From Nocardioides sp. (GTDB lineage: Bacteria; Actinomycetota; Actinomycetes; Propionibacteriales; Nocardioidaceae): DNA of 9,794 nucleotides. Positions 1-5,863 of the stretch are shown piece by piece. Under the pieces are notes generated by a model. It had not been told where the DNA came from. It worked only from the letters and a program-made list of their open reading frames with translations, and made no database searches. The DNA lies in assembly GCA_029264225.1 (NCBI GenBank), contig JARICB010000233.1:1-9794 (forward strand). Reading direction: 5' to 3'. The stretch's first letter is position 1, and the number at the start of each line of letters is the position of its first letter. Both the position numbers and the translations under genes were made by a program.

Positions 1-24
1 GGTCAGGGCCCCTTTTCGGACCTG

Positions 25-97
25 TACCCCCGACCGGATTCGAACCGGCGCTACCGCCGTGAGAGGGCGGCGTGCTAGGCCGCTACACAACGGGGGC
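25..97 (-). tRNA. tRNA-Glu (anticodon CTC)
   Basis: The minus strand folds as a complete cloverleaf of 73 nt. The acceptor stem pairs GCCCCCG (97-91) with CGGGGGT (32-26), leaving a G1-U72 wobble and discriminator A at 25. The anticodon stem CCGCC/GGCGG encloses loop CTCTCAC, giving anticodon CTC, which reads GAG. The T arm carries loop TTCGAAT. No CCA is encoded (the next bases are CAGG), so it must be added after transcription. The gene lies downstream of tRNA-Gln and has its own likely promoter at 122-150. Its product is a substrate of the GltX encoded further upstream on the same strand. Confidence 0.96.
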
Positions 98-121
98 AAG
101 CACTACTTTTGACGCGAACGA

Positions 122-150
122 ACTATAACCAAGGTTGCAGATTCGCTCAA
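122..150 (-). promoter_or_regulatory. Promoter of the tRNA-Glu gene
   Basis: On the minus strand a -35 box TTGAGC (150-145) and a -10 box TATAGT (127-122; 5 of 6 to the consensus TATAAT) are separated by exactly 17 bp. Transcription would start near position 115, about 18 nt before the mature tRNA 5' end at 97. The -35 box overlaps the T-tract of the preceding terminator-like hairpin, so the two tRNA genes appear to be separate transcription units packed as tightly as possible. Basis: seen in sequence; activity is inferred. Confidence 0.65.
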
Positions 151-170
151 AATCCCCGGCAGGCCGGGGA
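149..170 (-). terminator. Intrinsic-terminator-like hairpin after tRNA-Gln
   Basis: Read on the minus strand, starting 5 nt beyond the tRNA-Gln 3' end, TCCCCGGC (170-163) pairs perfectly with GCCGGGGA (160-153), followed by TTTT (152-149). As written the loop has only 2 nt, so the top pair probably opens to give a 4-nt loop. The T-run is short, but the stem is 8 bp and almost all G/C. It would end transcripts coming through gltX, the protease gene and tRNA-Gln. Confidence 0.6.
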
Positions 171-175
171 CTTCG

Positions 176-247
176 CTGGGATACAAGGACTCGAACCTTG
201 ACTAACTGGACCAGAACCAGTCGTGCTGCCAATTACACCATATCCCA
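176..247 (-). tRNA. tRNA-Gln (anticodon CTG)
   Basis: The minus strand gives a 72-nt cloverleaf. The acceptor stem TGGGATA (247-241) pairs with TATCCCA (183-177), with discriminator G at 176. The anticodon stem ACTGG/CCAGT encloses loop TTCTGGT, giving anticodon CTG, which reads CAG. The T loop is TTCGAGT. U1-A72 and G73 are typical tRNA-Gln identity features. No CCA is encoded. In actinobacteria this tRNA is normally first charged with glutamate by a non-discriminating GltX and then amidated by GatCAB. It lies 57 nt downstream of the CPBP protease gene. No strong dedicated promoter is visible, so it may be read from upstream. Confidence 0.96.
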
Positions 248-250
248 ATA

Positions 251-265
251 ATTCGGCCCCCGAAT
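251..265. other. Small hairpin between protease gene and tRNA-Gln
   Basis: A perfect inverted repeat, ATTCGG / CCGAAT with a 3-nt loop, ends 4 nt before the mature 5' end of tRNA-Gln. On the minus strand it is followed by TATT, far too little for a confident terminator. It could be a tRNA leader-processing structure, a weak terminator of the upstream operon, or chance. Confidence 0.3.
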
Positions 266-304
266 GTTGCATTGGGCGACCGGGATGGAACCCTACACGC
301 GGCC

Positions 305-1243
305 CTAGGGACGCTCCAAAACGCCCTCCCCTACAGGCTGCCCGGTCGTCGTCGCCAGGCCCATCCGACGGGCCAACCAAGTGGCCAGCACGAGGTAGAC
401 CAGCGACTGGGTCAGCGTGCCGGGCAGGCTCCACCAACTCCCGCCGGTGGGGTTCAGCGCACTGCTCATGTCGGTAAACGCGAGCGCCATTCCGAAGGCA
501 AGGAAGTTGTTGAGTACGTGCATCGCGATGCCGGCCTCCAGACCACCGGTCAGGATGACGAGCGCCCCGGCCACCAGCCCGAAGGCCAAGCGGTCCACGA
601 AGATCGGCCAGCTCTGACCGAGTCCGTGGGCCAGGGCGAACAGCAGCGCCGAGAGAATCACCGCCACCGCCCGGCTGCCGAACAGCCCCCCGAAGGCCTG
701 CATCAGATAGCCCCGGAAGGCATACTCCTCCCCCGCTGCCTGTAACGGGGTGAGCAGCACAATGACGAGCAGGAAGTCACGGGTCGTGGAGGTGGCCTTG
801 TTGAGGTCGCCGCTCACCTCCACTCCGCCACCTTGCGGAACGAGCATGGACACGACCAGCGTCGCGATCAGGGCCACCACTGAGAGCCCCAGACAGGCCA
901 GCAGGAAGCGCCACCTGATCCGGCAGGCAACCGACCCCAGCCAGCCCGGGCGAAGTCCGTGCAGGAGGAAGGTCAGCCCCACGGCCACTGGGATCGCGGT
1001 CGCCAGCACCAGGTTGAGGTAGGCCAGCCCTACTGGCGTGACGTGGTCGAGGTCGAGCGCGGCTGCCACGGAGGAGGCCACCGGCTGGGAGGCCGCGCTG
1101 AACCAGATCGACAGCAACCCCGTCCACAGCAGCGGCGCGAGCGCGAACGTGCCCAGGATCAGCCCGACGATCCCGACGATCGGCCGCCAGGGCCCGGACC
1201 GGCCGAGACGATGGATCTCGTGATATTCCAGCGGGGCGCCCAT
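305..1243 (-). CDS. CPBP-family intramembrane metalloprotease
   Basis: The 312-aa, very hydrophobic protein has about eight predicted membrane segments (e.g. residues 22-45, 71-95, 113-135, 155-170, 190-206, 216-233, 239-256, 277-291). It contains all three hallmark motifs of the CPBP (Rce1/CAAX protease 2, formerly Abi) family: EEYAFR with Glu172, Glu173 and Arg177; FALAH with Phe202 and His206; and HVLNN with His242 and Asn246. The glutamates and histidines are the expected catalytic or metal-coordinating residues, so it should be an active membrane protease; its substrate cannot be deduced. Bacterial relatives act in bacteriocin self-immunity, anti-sigma-factor cleavage or unknown processes, and no bacteriocin gene is visible here. 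The ATG lies 17 nt after the gltX stop, so it is probably cotranscribed with gltX; a GGGA stretch overlaps that gap. The stop is TAG. Confidence 0.9.
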   Translation of the reverse strand: MGAPLEYHEIHRLGRSGPWRPIVGIVGLILGTFALAPLLWTGLLSIWFSAASQPVASSVAAALDLDHVTPVGLAYLNLVLATAIPVAVGLTFLLHGLRPGWLGSVACRIRWRFLLACLGLSVVALIATLVVSMLVPQGGGVEVSGDLNKATSTTRDFLLVIVLLTPLQAAGEEYAFRGYLMQAFGGLFGSRAVAVILSALLFALAHGLGQSWPIFVDRLAFGLVAGALVILTGGLEAGIAMHVLNNFLAFGMALAFTDMSSALNPTGGSWWSLPGTLTQSLVYLVLATWLARRMGLATTTGQPVGEGVLERP

Positions 1244-1260
1244 CCGGTCGGTCGAGTCCC

Positions 1261-2721
1261 TCAGTCAGACATCGCGTCGCGCAGCCGAGTCATCGACCGC
1301 TCGTGCCCGAGGAGCTCGAGCGACTCGAACAGCGGCGGGCTGATCTTGCGCCCGGAGACCGCGATCCGCACCGGCCCGAAGGCGCTGCGAGGCTTGAGAC
1401 CCAGTTCCTCGACGAGCTTGGCACGCAGTGCCTCCTCGATCTCGGCGGTGCTCCACGTCGTCAGCGACGACAAGGCGTCGTAGGCCGCTTTCACGACGTC
1501 ACGACCCGCGTCGTCAAGCTCGTCGATGCGGACGAAGTCGGCCTCGGAGACGAAGAAGAAGTCGAGCATCGCGGGGGCTTCGGTGAGCTTGTTGATGCGC
1601 TCGGCGACCAGCGGCATGGCCTGGTCGAGCAACTGCCGGTCGGCGAGGTTGGTGCAGTCCAGCACGCCGGCTGCCTCGAGGAAGGGCAGCACACGCTCGG
1701 TGATGTCGTCGATGGCGAGCAGGCGCATCTGGGAGGCGTTGATGGCCTCGGCCTTCTTGATGTCGAAACGAGCCGGGTTGGGATTGACGTCGCCGATCTC
1801 GAAGGCCTCGACCATCTCGGCGAGGGTGAACACGTCACGATCCGGGGCGATCGCCCAGCCGAGCAGCGCCAAATAGTTGAGCAGCCCTTCCGGCAGGAAG
1901 CCCTGCTCTCGGTAGAGCGCCATGTGGGCCTGCGGGTCACGCTTGGAGAGCTTCTTGTTGCCCTCTCCCATGACGTAGGGCAGGTGGCCGTAGGCCGGAG
2001 TCTCCTCGGCCAGCCCGATCGCCTTGAACGCCTCGAAGAGCGCCACCTGGCGGGGCGTGCTGGAGAGCAGGTCCTCCCCGCGCAGCACGTGGGTGATCGC
2101 CATGGTGGCGTCGTCGACGGGCGCGGTCAGCGTGTAGAGCGGGTCACCGTTGGCGCGCGCCAGGGCGAAGTCGGGCACGAAGTCGGTATGGAAGGTGATG
2201 TCGCCGCGCACCAGGTCGGTAAAGGTGATCTCTCCGTCGGGCATCCGGAACCGGACCACGGGCTGGCGTCCGGCTGCCGTGAACGCCGCAACCTGCTCCT
2301 CGCTGAGCTCGCGGCAGAAGCCGTCGTAGCCCATGACCTTGGAGCCGGACGCCTTGCGGCGCGCAGTGACCTCGTCGGTCTCGCAGTAGCAGTCGTAGGT
2401 GAAGGACGACGCACGCAGCCGGTCCAGCACGTCGGCGTAGATGTCGCTGCGCTCGGACTGTTTGTAGGGACCGAAGTCGCCGCCCTTGAGCGGGCCCTCG
2501 TCCCAGTCGAGGCCGAGCCACTGCATCAGGTCGAGCAACGAGTCGTAGGACTCCTGGGTGTTGCGTTCCTTGTCGGTGTCCTCGATACGGAACACGAACG
2601 TGCCGCCGTGGTGGCGGGCGAACGCCCAGTTGTAGAGGGCCGTCCGGGCCAGGCCGACGTGCGGGCTGCCGGTCGGTGAGGGGGCCATGCGGACGCGGAC
2701 GGGACGGTCGGTCGTGGTCAT
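1261..2721 (-). CDS. gltX: Glutamyl-tRNA synthetase (GluRS)
   Basis: The 486-aa class I aminoacyl-tRNA synthetase attaches glutamate to tRNA-Glu in the cytoplasm. In actinobacteria the family is normally non-discriminating and also makes Glu-tRNA-Gln, which GatCAB converts. The catalytic core begins with APSPTGSPHVGLAR, where HVGL (21-24) is the HIGH motif. The KMSKS equivalent is KLSKR (257-261). Cys111, Cys113, Tyr132 and Cys136 (CYC ... YDGFC) match the four zinc ligands known from E. coli GluRS. The C-terminal half is the helical anticodon-binding region, and full length fits the family. The ATG is 6 nt after the stop of the preceding FAH-family gene, with AGGA inside that gene's end as a Shine-Dalgarno about 11 nt upstream, so translation is probably coupled. 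Both expected tRNA substrates lie downstream on the same strand. Confidence 0.98.
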   Translation of the reverse strand: MTTTDRPVRVRMAPSPTGSPHVGLARTALYNWAFARHHGGTFVFRIEDTDKERNTQESYDSLLDLMQWLGLDWDEGPLKGGDFGPYKQSERSDIYADVLDRLRASSFTYDCYCETDEVTARRKASGSKVMGYDGFCRELSEEQVAAFTAAGRQPVVRFRMPDGEITFTDLVRGDITFHTDFVPDFALARANGDPLYTLTAPVDDATMAITHVLRGEDLLSSTPRQVALFEAFKAIGLAEETPAYGHLPYVMGEGNKKLSKRDPQAHMALYREQGFLPEGLLNYLALLGWAIAPDRDVFTLAEMVEAFEIGDVNPNPARFDIKKAEAINASQMRLLAIDDITERVLPFLEAAGVLDCTNLADRQLLDQAMPLVAERINKLTEAPAMLDFFFVSEADFVRIDELDDAGRDVVKAAYDALSSLTTWSTAEIEEALRAKLVEELGLKPRSAFGPVRIAVSGRKISPPLFESLELLGHERSMTRLRDAMSD

Positions 2722-2727
2722 GGTTGC

Positions 2728-3540
2728 TCAGTTCCTGGAGGTGACGGTGTTGGTAAGGGTGCCGAGGCCGGCGATGGAGATCTCCACCTCGTCGCCGACC
2801 TCCATCGGGCCGACGCCCGAGGGGGTGCCGGTCAGGATGACGTCGCCGGGCAGCAACGTCATCACGCTCGACACGTAGGCGATCAGCATCGGGATGTCGA
2901 AGATCAGGTCACTGGTGGACCCGTCCTGCTTGAGATCACCGTTGAGGTGCGTCTGGATGCGTACGCCGTCGGCGAACGTCTGCGGGTCGAGGTCGGTCTC
3001 GATCCACGGCCCGAGGGGGCAGAACGAGTCGAACCCTTTGGCCCGGGTGAACTGACCGTCGCCGCGTTGCAGGTCGCGAGCGGTGACGTCGTTGGCGATC
3101 GTGTAGCCGTAGATCACGTCGGTAGCCAGCTCCGCCGGGACGTCGCGGCAGATGCGGCCGATCACGACGGCCAGCTCGCCCTCGAAGTGCACTTCGCAGG
3201 ACTGCGCCGGGTAGTAGATCGGGTCACCGGGGCCGACGACGCTGGTGTTGGGCTTGAGAAACATCAGCGGCTCGTCCGGGACGTCAGTGCCCATCTCGGC
3301 CGCGTGGGCGGCGTAGTTGCGCCCGATCCCGACCACCTTGCTGCGCGGCAGCACCGGCGCCAGCAGGCGCACGTCGGCCAGCTTGTACTCCTGGTCGAGC
3401 AGCTTGACCCCGACATAGAGGGGATCACCTGCCAGGGCCACGATCACGCTGTCCTCGTCCGGTTGCCCGAATTCGTCGACCTCGCCCGTGACGACGCCAT
3501 ACATGGGCTCGTCTCCAACAGTGAATCTCGCAATACGCAC
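2728..3540 (-). CDS. Fumarylacetoacetate hydrolase family protein
   Basis: The 270-aa protein has the typical FAH fold layout: a short N-terminal domain (about 1-65) and a catalytic domain from VVGIGRNYAAHA onward. Metal ligands are Glu120 and Glu122 (HFEGEL) and Asp151 (NDVTARD). Other family signatures are the lysine in AKGFD (168) and ILTGTPSGVGPM near the C terminus. Members cleave or isomerise C-C bonds of 2-keto acids: acylpyruvate hydrolase, oxaloacetate decarboxylase, or 2-hydroxyhepta-2,4-diene-1,7-dioate isomerase. The sequence does not say which, and no aromatic-degradation neighbours are present, so a housekeeping acylpyruvase or oxaloacetate role is at least as likely. It is the first gene of the gltX operon; as I recall, an FAH-family gene also precedes gltX in mycobacteria. 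The GTG start is 7 nt after a TAGGGT hexamer, consistent with a leaderless mRNA. Confidence 0.93.
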   Translation of the reverse strand: MRIARFTVGDEPMYGVVTGEVDEFGQPDEDSVIVALAGDPLYVGVKLLDQEYKLADVRLLAPVLPRSKVVGIGRNYAAHAAEMGTDVPDEPLMFLKPNTSVVGPGDPIYYPAQSCEVHFEGELAVVIGRICRDVPAELATDVIYGYTIANDVTARDLQRGDGQFTRAKGFDSFCPLGPWIETDLDPQTFADGVRIQTHLNGDLKQDGSTSDLIFDIPMLIAYVSSVMTLLPGDVILTGTPSGVGPMEVGDEVEISIAGLGTLTNTVTSRN

Positions 3541-3547
3541 GACTCCG

Positions 3548-3553
3548 ACCCTA
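3548..3553 (-). promoter_or_regulatory. Candidate -10 box for the FAH-gltX operon
   Basis: TAGGGT on the minus strand fits the actinobacterial TANNNT -10 pattern and lies exactly 7 nt before the GTG start at 3540. Transcription would therefore begin at or next to the start codon (leaderless). No convincing -35 box lies 17-18 bp upstream. The AGGG inside it could alternatively be a Shine-Dalgarno with 8-nt spacing. Confidence 0.4.
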
Positions 3554-3592
3554 TCGCCGTCCCGGGGGCCGAACGAACGCCGGCGACCGGCC

Positions 3593-3598
3593 TAGGCT
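3593..3598 (+). promoter_or_regulatory. Candidate -10 box for the gene at 3605
   Basis: TAGGCT fits TANNNT and ends 6 nt before the GTG at 3605, the geometry of a leaderless transcript. It sits in the 8-bp palindrome GCCTAGGC (3590-3597), next to GCCGG-CGA-CCGGC (3579-3591). The -35 region is not recognisable. The 64-bp gap to the FAH gene would hold both divergent promoters. Confidence 0.35.
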
Positions 3599-3604
3599 GT
3601 GCCG

Positions 3605-4471
3605 GTGCGGTATCGGGTGCTGGAGCGGGCGAGCTGGCAGGCGCGCGCCCACGATCATGGCGCCCGCGTCGACGCCTTCATCGAGCCACACCTGGCTCGT
3701 CGGGCAGAGACGATCAAGCACCCGGTGCACGATTTCTTGTTCACCTACTACTCACAGCGGCCCGCCAAGCTGCGGCGATGGCACCCGGGTTACGGCGTAG
3801 GCCTGGCGGATGCCCCCGAGTACGACGGGCTCAAGGGCTACCTCGACGGTGCCGTCACCGCGTCCTACGTCGAGTCGCAGCACCCGCTGCTGCGCGGCCT
3901 GCACAACCTGCTGCGAGCCACCGAGTCGCGCCCGGCGCACACCGGCTGTTTCGGGCTGCACGAGTGGGCCATGGTGTACCGCCAGTCCCCCGACCAGGTT
4001 CGCCACAACGACTGGCCCCTGCGGCTCGGGTCCGCCGGCACCGACGAGGTGGTGGAGTCACACCAGGTGAAGTGCTCCCACTTCGATGCGTTCCGGTTCT
4101 TCACCGACCCCGCGCGAGGGCGCAACCTGCTCCAGCCCGCCCGCGACGACCGGGCGGCGTACGAACAACCGGGCTGCCTGCACGCGGGGATGGACCTCTA
4201 CAAGCATGCGTTCCGGCTGACGCCGATGATCTGCTCCGACCTGGTCGCCGACTGCTTCGAACTGGCCCGCGACATCCGCGAGCTCGACATGCGTGCCGCG
4301 CCCTACGACCTCGCCGACCTCGGCTTCGACCCGGTGCGGATCGAGACGCCCGAGGGCAAGGCGATCTACGTGCGCGAGCAGCGCGCCTTCGCCGAGCGGG
4401 GCGCTCCGCTGCGACGACAGTTGATCGAGGAGTGCGAGCGGCTGCTCAACGCGGCACCTCAGAACGTGTAG
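3605..4471 (+). CDS. Conserved uncharacterised actinobacterial protein
   Basis: About 288 aa, soluble, with no signal peptide or membrane segment. I recognise the family only as a conserved actinobacterial one whose entries, from memory, are often labelled 3-methyladenine DNA glycosylase. I see no helix-hairpin-helix-GPD or other glycosylase signature supporting that label. Blocks that look conserved are HPVHDFLFTYY (39-49), RRWHPG (57-62), GCFGLHEWAMVYR (114-126), CSHFDAFRFF (157-166), HAGMDLYKHAFR (193-204) and CSDLVADC (210-217). They are rich in His, Cys, Asp and Glu, which would suit a metal- or cofactor-using enzyme (inference). GTG 3605 is chosen because TAGGCT ends 6 nt upstream; GTG 3599 and GTG 3617 are in-frame alternatives. 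The stop is TAG. The 3' end overlaps the convergent sulfotransferase gene by 13 nt. Confidence 0.88.
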   Translation: MRYRVLERASWQARAHDHGARVDAFIEPHLARRAETIKHPVHDFLFTYYSQRPAKLRRWHPGYGVGLADAPEYDGLKGYLDGAVTASYVESQHPLLRGLHNLLRATESRPAHTGCFGLHEWAMVYRQSPDQVRHNDWPLRLGSAGTDEVVESHQVKCSHFDAFRFFTDPARGRNLLQPARDDRAAYEQPGCLHAGMDLYKHAFRLTPMICSDLVADCFELARDIRELDMRAAPYDLADLGFDPVRIETPEGKAIYVREQRAFAERGAPLRRQLIEECERLLNAAPQNV

Positions 4472-5100
4472 TCGAAGGCCTCGATCGCGTCGGCGAACAC
4501 CTCGGCGACCCGGGCTCGGGAAGCGTCGGTGTAGAGCTCGCGGTAATGACCGGCAGGGCGAGCGTTGCCCTTGGCCCGGGGCAGGTCGGGTGAGCCGGGT
4601 AGCCCCAGGTGCGCCCAGACCTCATCGAGCTCGGTAGCGAGGTTCTCGTAACGCAGCACCCGGTCGACGACCAGACGCCCGCGGATCCGATACATCCGCG
4701 AGTTGTTGGCGAGTTGCTCGATCCACTCCTCCGCGACGTACTGCTCGAAGTCGGGAAGCTCGGGCAGGTCCTTGTACTTCCAGTAGTAGAGCGAGACGAC
4801 CGCGTCCCACGGGTTCCGCTCGATGGCGAACTTGTAGTAGCCACCCCATGTGTCGGGTCCGACGGCATCACGCGCGAGTCGGGCACTCATATGGTTGAAG
4901 GCGCGCCGGCGCAGCGGCGGCGCCTCGAAGTTCTGCGGTCCGCGACCACCGGCCTCGACCCGCAACTGCTCGTCCTCGGGACTGATCAGGGTAATGACGT
5001 CATCGGGTCCGCAGACCTTGGAGAGCGCGATCTCCACGCTGGTGCCAGCCGTCTTTCGAGTCTTGAGGAAGATGAAGCGGTAGGCATGGGACGAGATCAC
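4459..5100 (-). CDS. Sulfotransferase family protein
   Basis: The 213-aa protein resembles small PAPS-dependent sulfotransferases, which move sulfate from 3'-phosphoadenylyl sulfate to a hydroxyl or amine. FIFLKTRKTAGTS at the N terminus is the 5'-phosphosulfate-binding loop after the first beta strand (Lys13 and Lys16, Thr20, Ser21). FAIERNPWDAVVSLYYW is the 3'-phosphate-binding segment (Arg95, Ser103). The C-terminal HYRELY ... FDYTF is typical of the bacterial branch. The acceptor cannot be predicted, and no PAPS-synthesis genes are nearby. The chosen GTG starts VISSHAYRF, where homologous proteins usually begin, and TACTCT (5108-5113) lies 7 nt upstream, fitting a leaderless mRNA. The frame stays open to a GTG at 5142, which would add 14 residues with no visible ribosome site. 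The end overlaps the convergent gene by 13 nt. Confidence 0.85.
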   Translation of the reverse strand: MISSHAYRFIFLKTRKTAGTSVEIALSKVCGPDDVITLISPEDEQLRVEAGGRGPQNFEAPPLRRRAFNHMSARLARDAVGPDTWGGYYKFAIERNPWDAVVSLYYWKYKDLPELPDFEQYVAEEWIEQLANNSRMYRIRGRLVVDRVLRYENLATELDEVWAHLGLPGSPDLPRAKGNARPAGHYRELYTDASRARVAEVFADAIEAFDYTF

Positions 5101-5107
5101 CCGGCTG

Positions 5108-5113
5108 AGAGTA
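5108..5113 (-). promoter_or_regulatory. Candidate -10 box for the sulfotransferase gene
   Basis: TACTCT on the minus strand fits TANNNT and is separated by 7 nt from the GTG at 5100, the spacing expected of a leaderless transcript. The sequence 17 bp further upstream (CACGCT) is not a convincing -35. If real, it rules out translation from the in-frame GTG at 5142. Confidence 0.4.
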
Positions 5114-5260
5114 CCGGCGGCACCCCGGTTAGCGTGGCGCACGTATGCAGGCGCGCCGACATACGCACTGTGTTCAGCCGGGTCAGACCAACTCCGAGGC
5201 GGAGGTCACACGCCATCCTTGAACCATTCCACCCCGACCCGCAGAACGGGTGCACCCTCG

Positions 5261-5863
5261 ATGCCTGAGCCGATGCGGGCCGAGGGCCAGCACTTCCGGC
5301 ACGACGATTGGTACGGCGACCAGTTGGGCGCCGCGCAGTTCGTCGACTGCACCTTTACCGACGTGGACTTCGGCGAGACCACCACGGCCGGCGCACTTTT
5401 CGAGTCGTGCACGTTCCACAACTGCTCGTTCACGGCCAGCACGCACACCTCCTCGGCGTTCATCACCTGCGACGTCCGGCGCTCGAAGTTCTTCGATGTG
5501 ACCTTCGACGGTTGCAAGCTGGTGGGCACCATCTTCGACGACTGCACCATGCGGCCGATGACCGTGCGGGGCGGCCAGTGGCAGTCGGTCACGATCCGCT
5601 CCACCAACCTGACCAAACTCAATCTGAGCAACGTCGACCTGCGCGACGCCGACCTGTCGATGAGCGACCTCTCGTTCTCCACTCTCGCGGGTGCGCGACT
5701 CGATCGGGCCAGCCTGCGTCAGACCAAGCTGGGTCAGAGCGATCTGCGGGGTGCGAGCCTGGAGGATGTCGATCTGTCGGCGGCGCTGCTGCGGCGTACG
5801 AAGCTGGACCTGCCTGGCGCCGTACTCCTGGCCGAGTTGTACGGCGCTGACGTCAGCCTCTGA
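5261..5863 (+). CDS. Pentapeptide-repeat protein
   Basis: The 200-aa protein is built from tandem five-residue repeats of the A(D/N)LxX type between about residues 27 and 182. The clearest are DLRDADLSMSDLSF and ARLDRASLRQTKLGQSDL. This predicts a right-handed quadrilateral beta-helix. An opening FRHDDWYGDQL and aromatic repeats with F at the central position precede the Leu-rich half. Some relatives (MfpA, Qnr) mimic DNA and protect gyrase, but most have unknown roles and nothing here shows gyrase binding. No signal peptide is present. ATG 5261 is chosen although no good Shine-Dalgarno precedes it. Alternatives are a TTG at 5219, with GGAGG 14 nt before it, and ATG 5273. The last 11 nt overlap the 3' end of convergent bioQ. 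Confidence 0.88.
   Translation: MPEPMRAEGQHFRHDDWYGDQLGAAQFVDCTFTDVDFGETTTAGALFESCTFHNCSFTASTHTSSAFITCDVRRSKFFDVTFDGCKLVGTIFDDCTMRPMTVRGGQWQSVTIRSTNLTKLNLSNVDLRDADLSMSDLSFSTLAGARLDRASLRQTKLGQSDLRGASLEDVDLSAALLRRTKLDLPGAVLLAELYGADVSL

Noticed and set aside
1..24. Possible terminator after tRNA-Glu
   Set aside because: CAGG/CCTG and GGGCCC repeats are present, but there is no proper stem with T-run inside the window; the region is cut by the window edge.
290..319. Possible tRNA-Gln promoter (TTGGAG, 18 bp, TAGGGT on the minus strand)
   Set aside because: The -35 matches only 3 of 6 bases and the implied leader is 36 nt; not strong enough to annotate, although not excluded.
305..1243. CPBP protease as an abortive-infection or bacteriocin-immunity gene
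   Set aside because: The old Abi family name invites this, but no toxin, bacteriocin peptide or defence gene is nearby; the neighbours are housekeeping genes.
1303..2679. 458-codon open frame on the plus strand opposite gltX
   Set aside because: It lies wholly antisense to an unmistakable gltX; its protein is low-complexity (Val, Glu, Gly, Arg, His) as expected for a mirror frame in high-GC DNA, with no domain.
2947..4593. 548-codon plus-strand frame spanning the FAH gene and beyond
   Set aside because: It is antisense to the FAH gene and then out of frame with the gene at 3605; composition is Arg/Ala/Pro-rich shadow sequence.
5164..5176. BioQ-like site (CGCAC-TGT-GTTCA) upstream of the pentapeptide gene
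   Set aside because: Only the right arm matches; the left arm has 3 of 5 bases, within chance, and there is no well-placed promoter.
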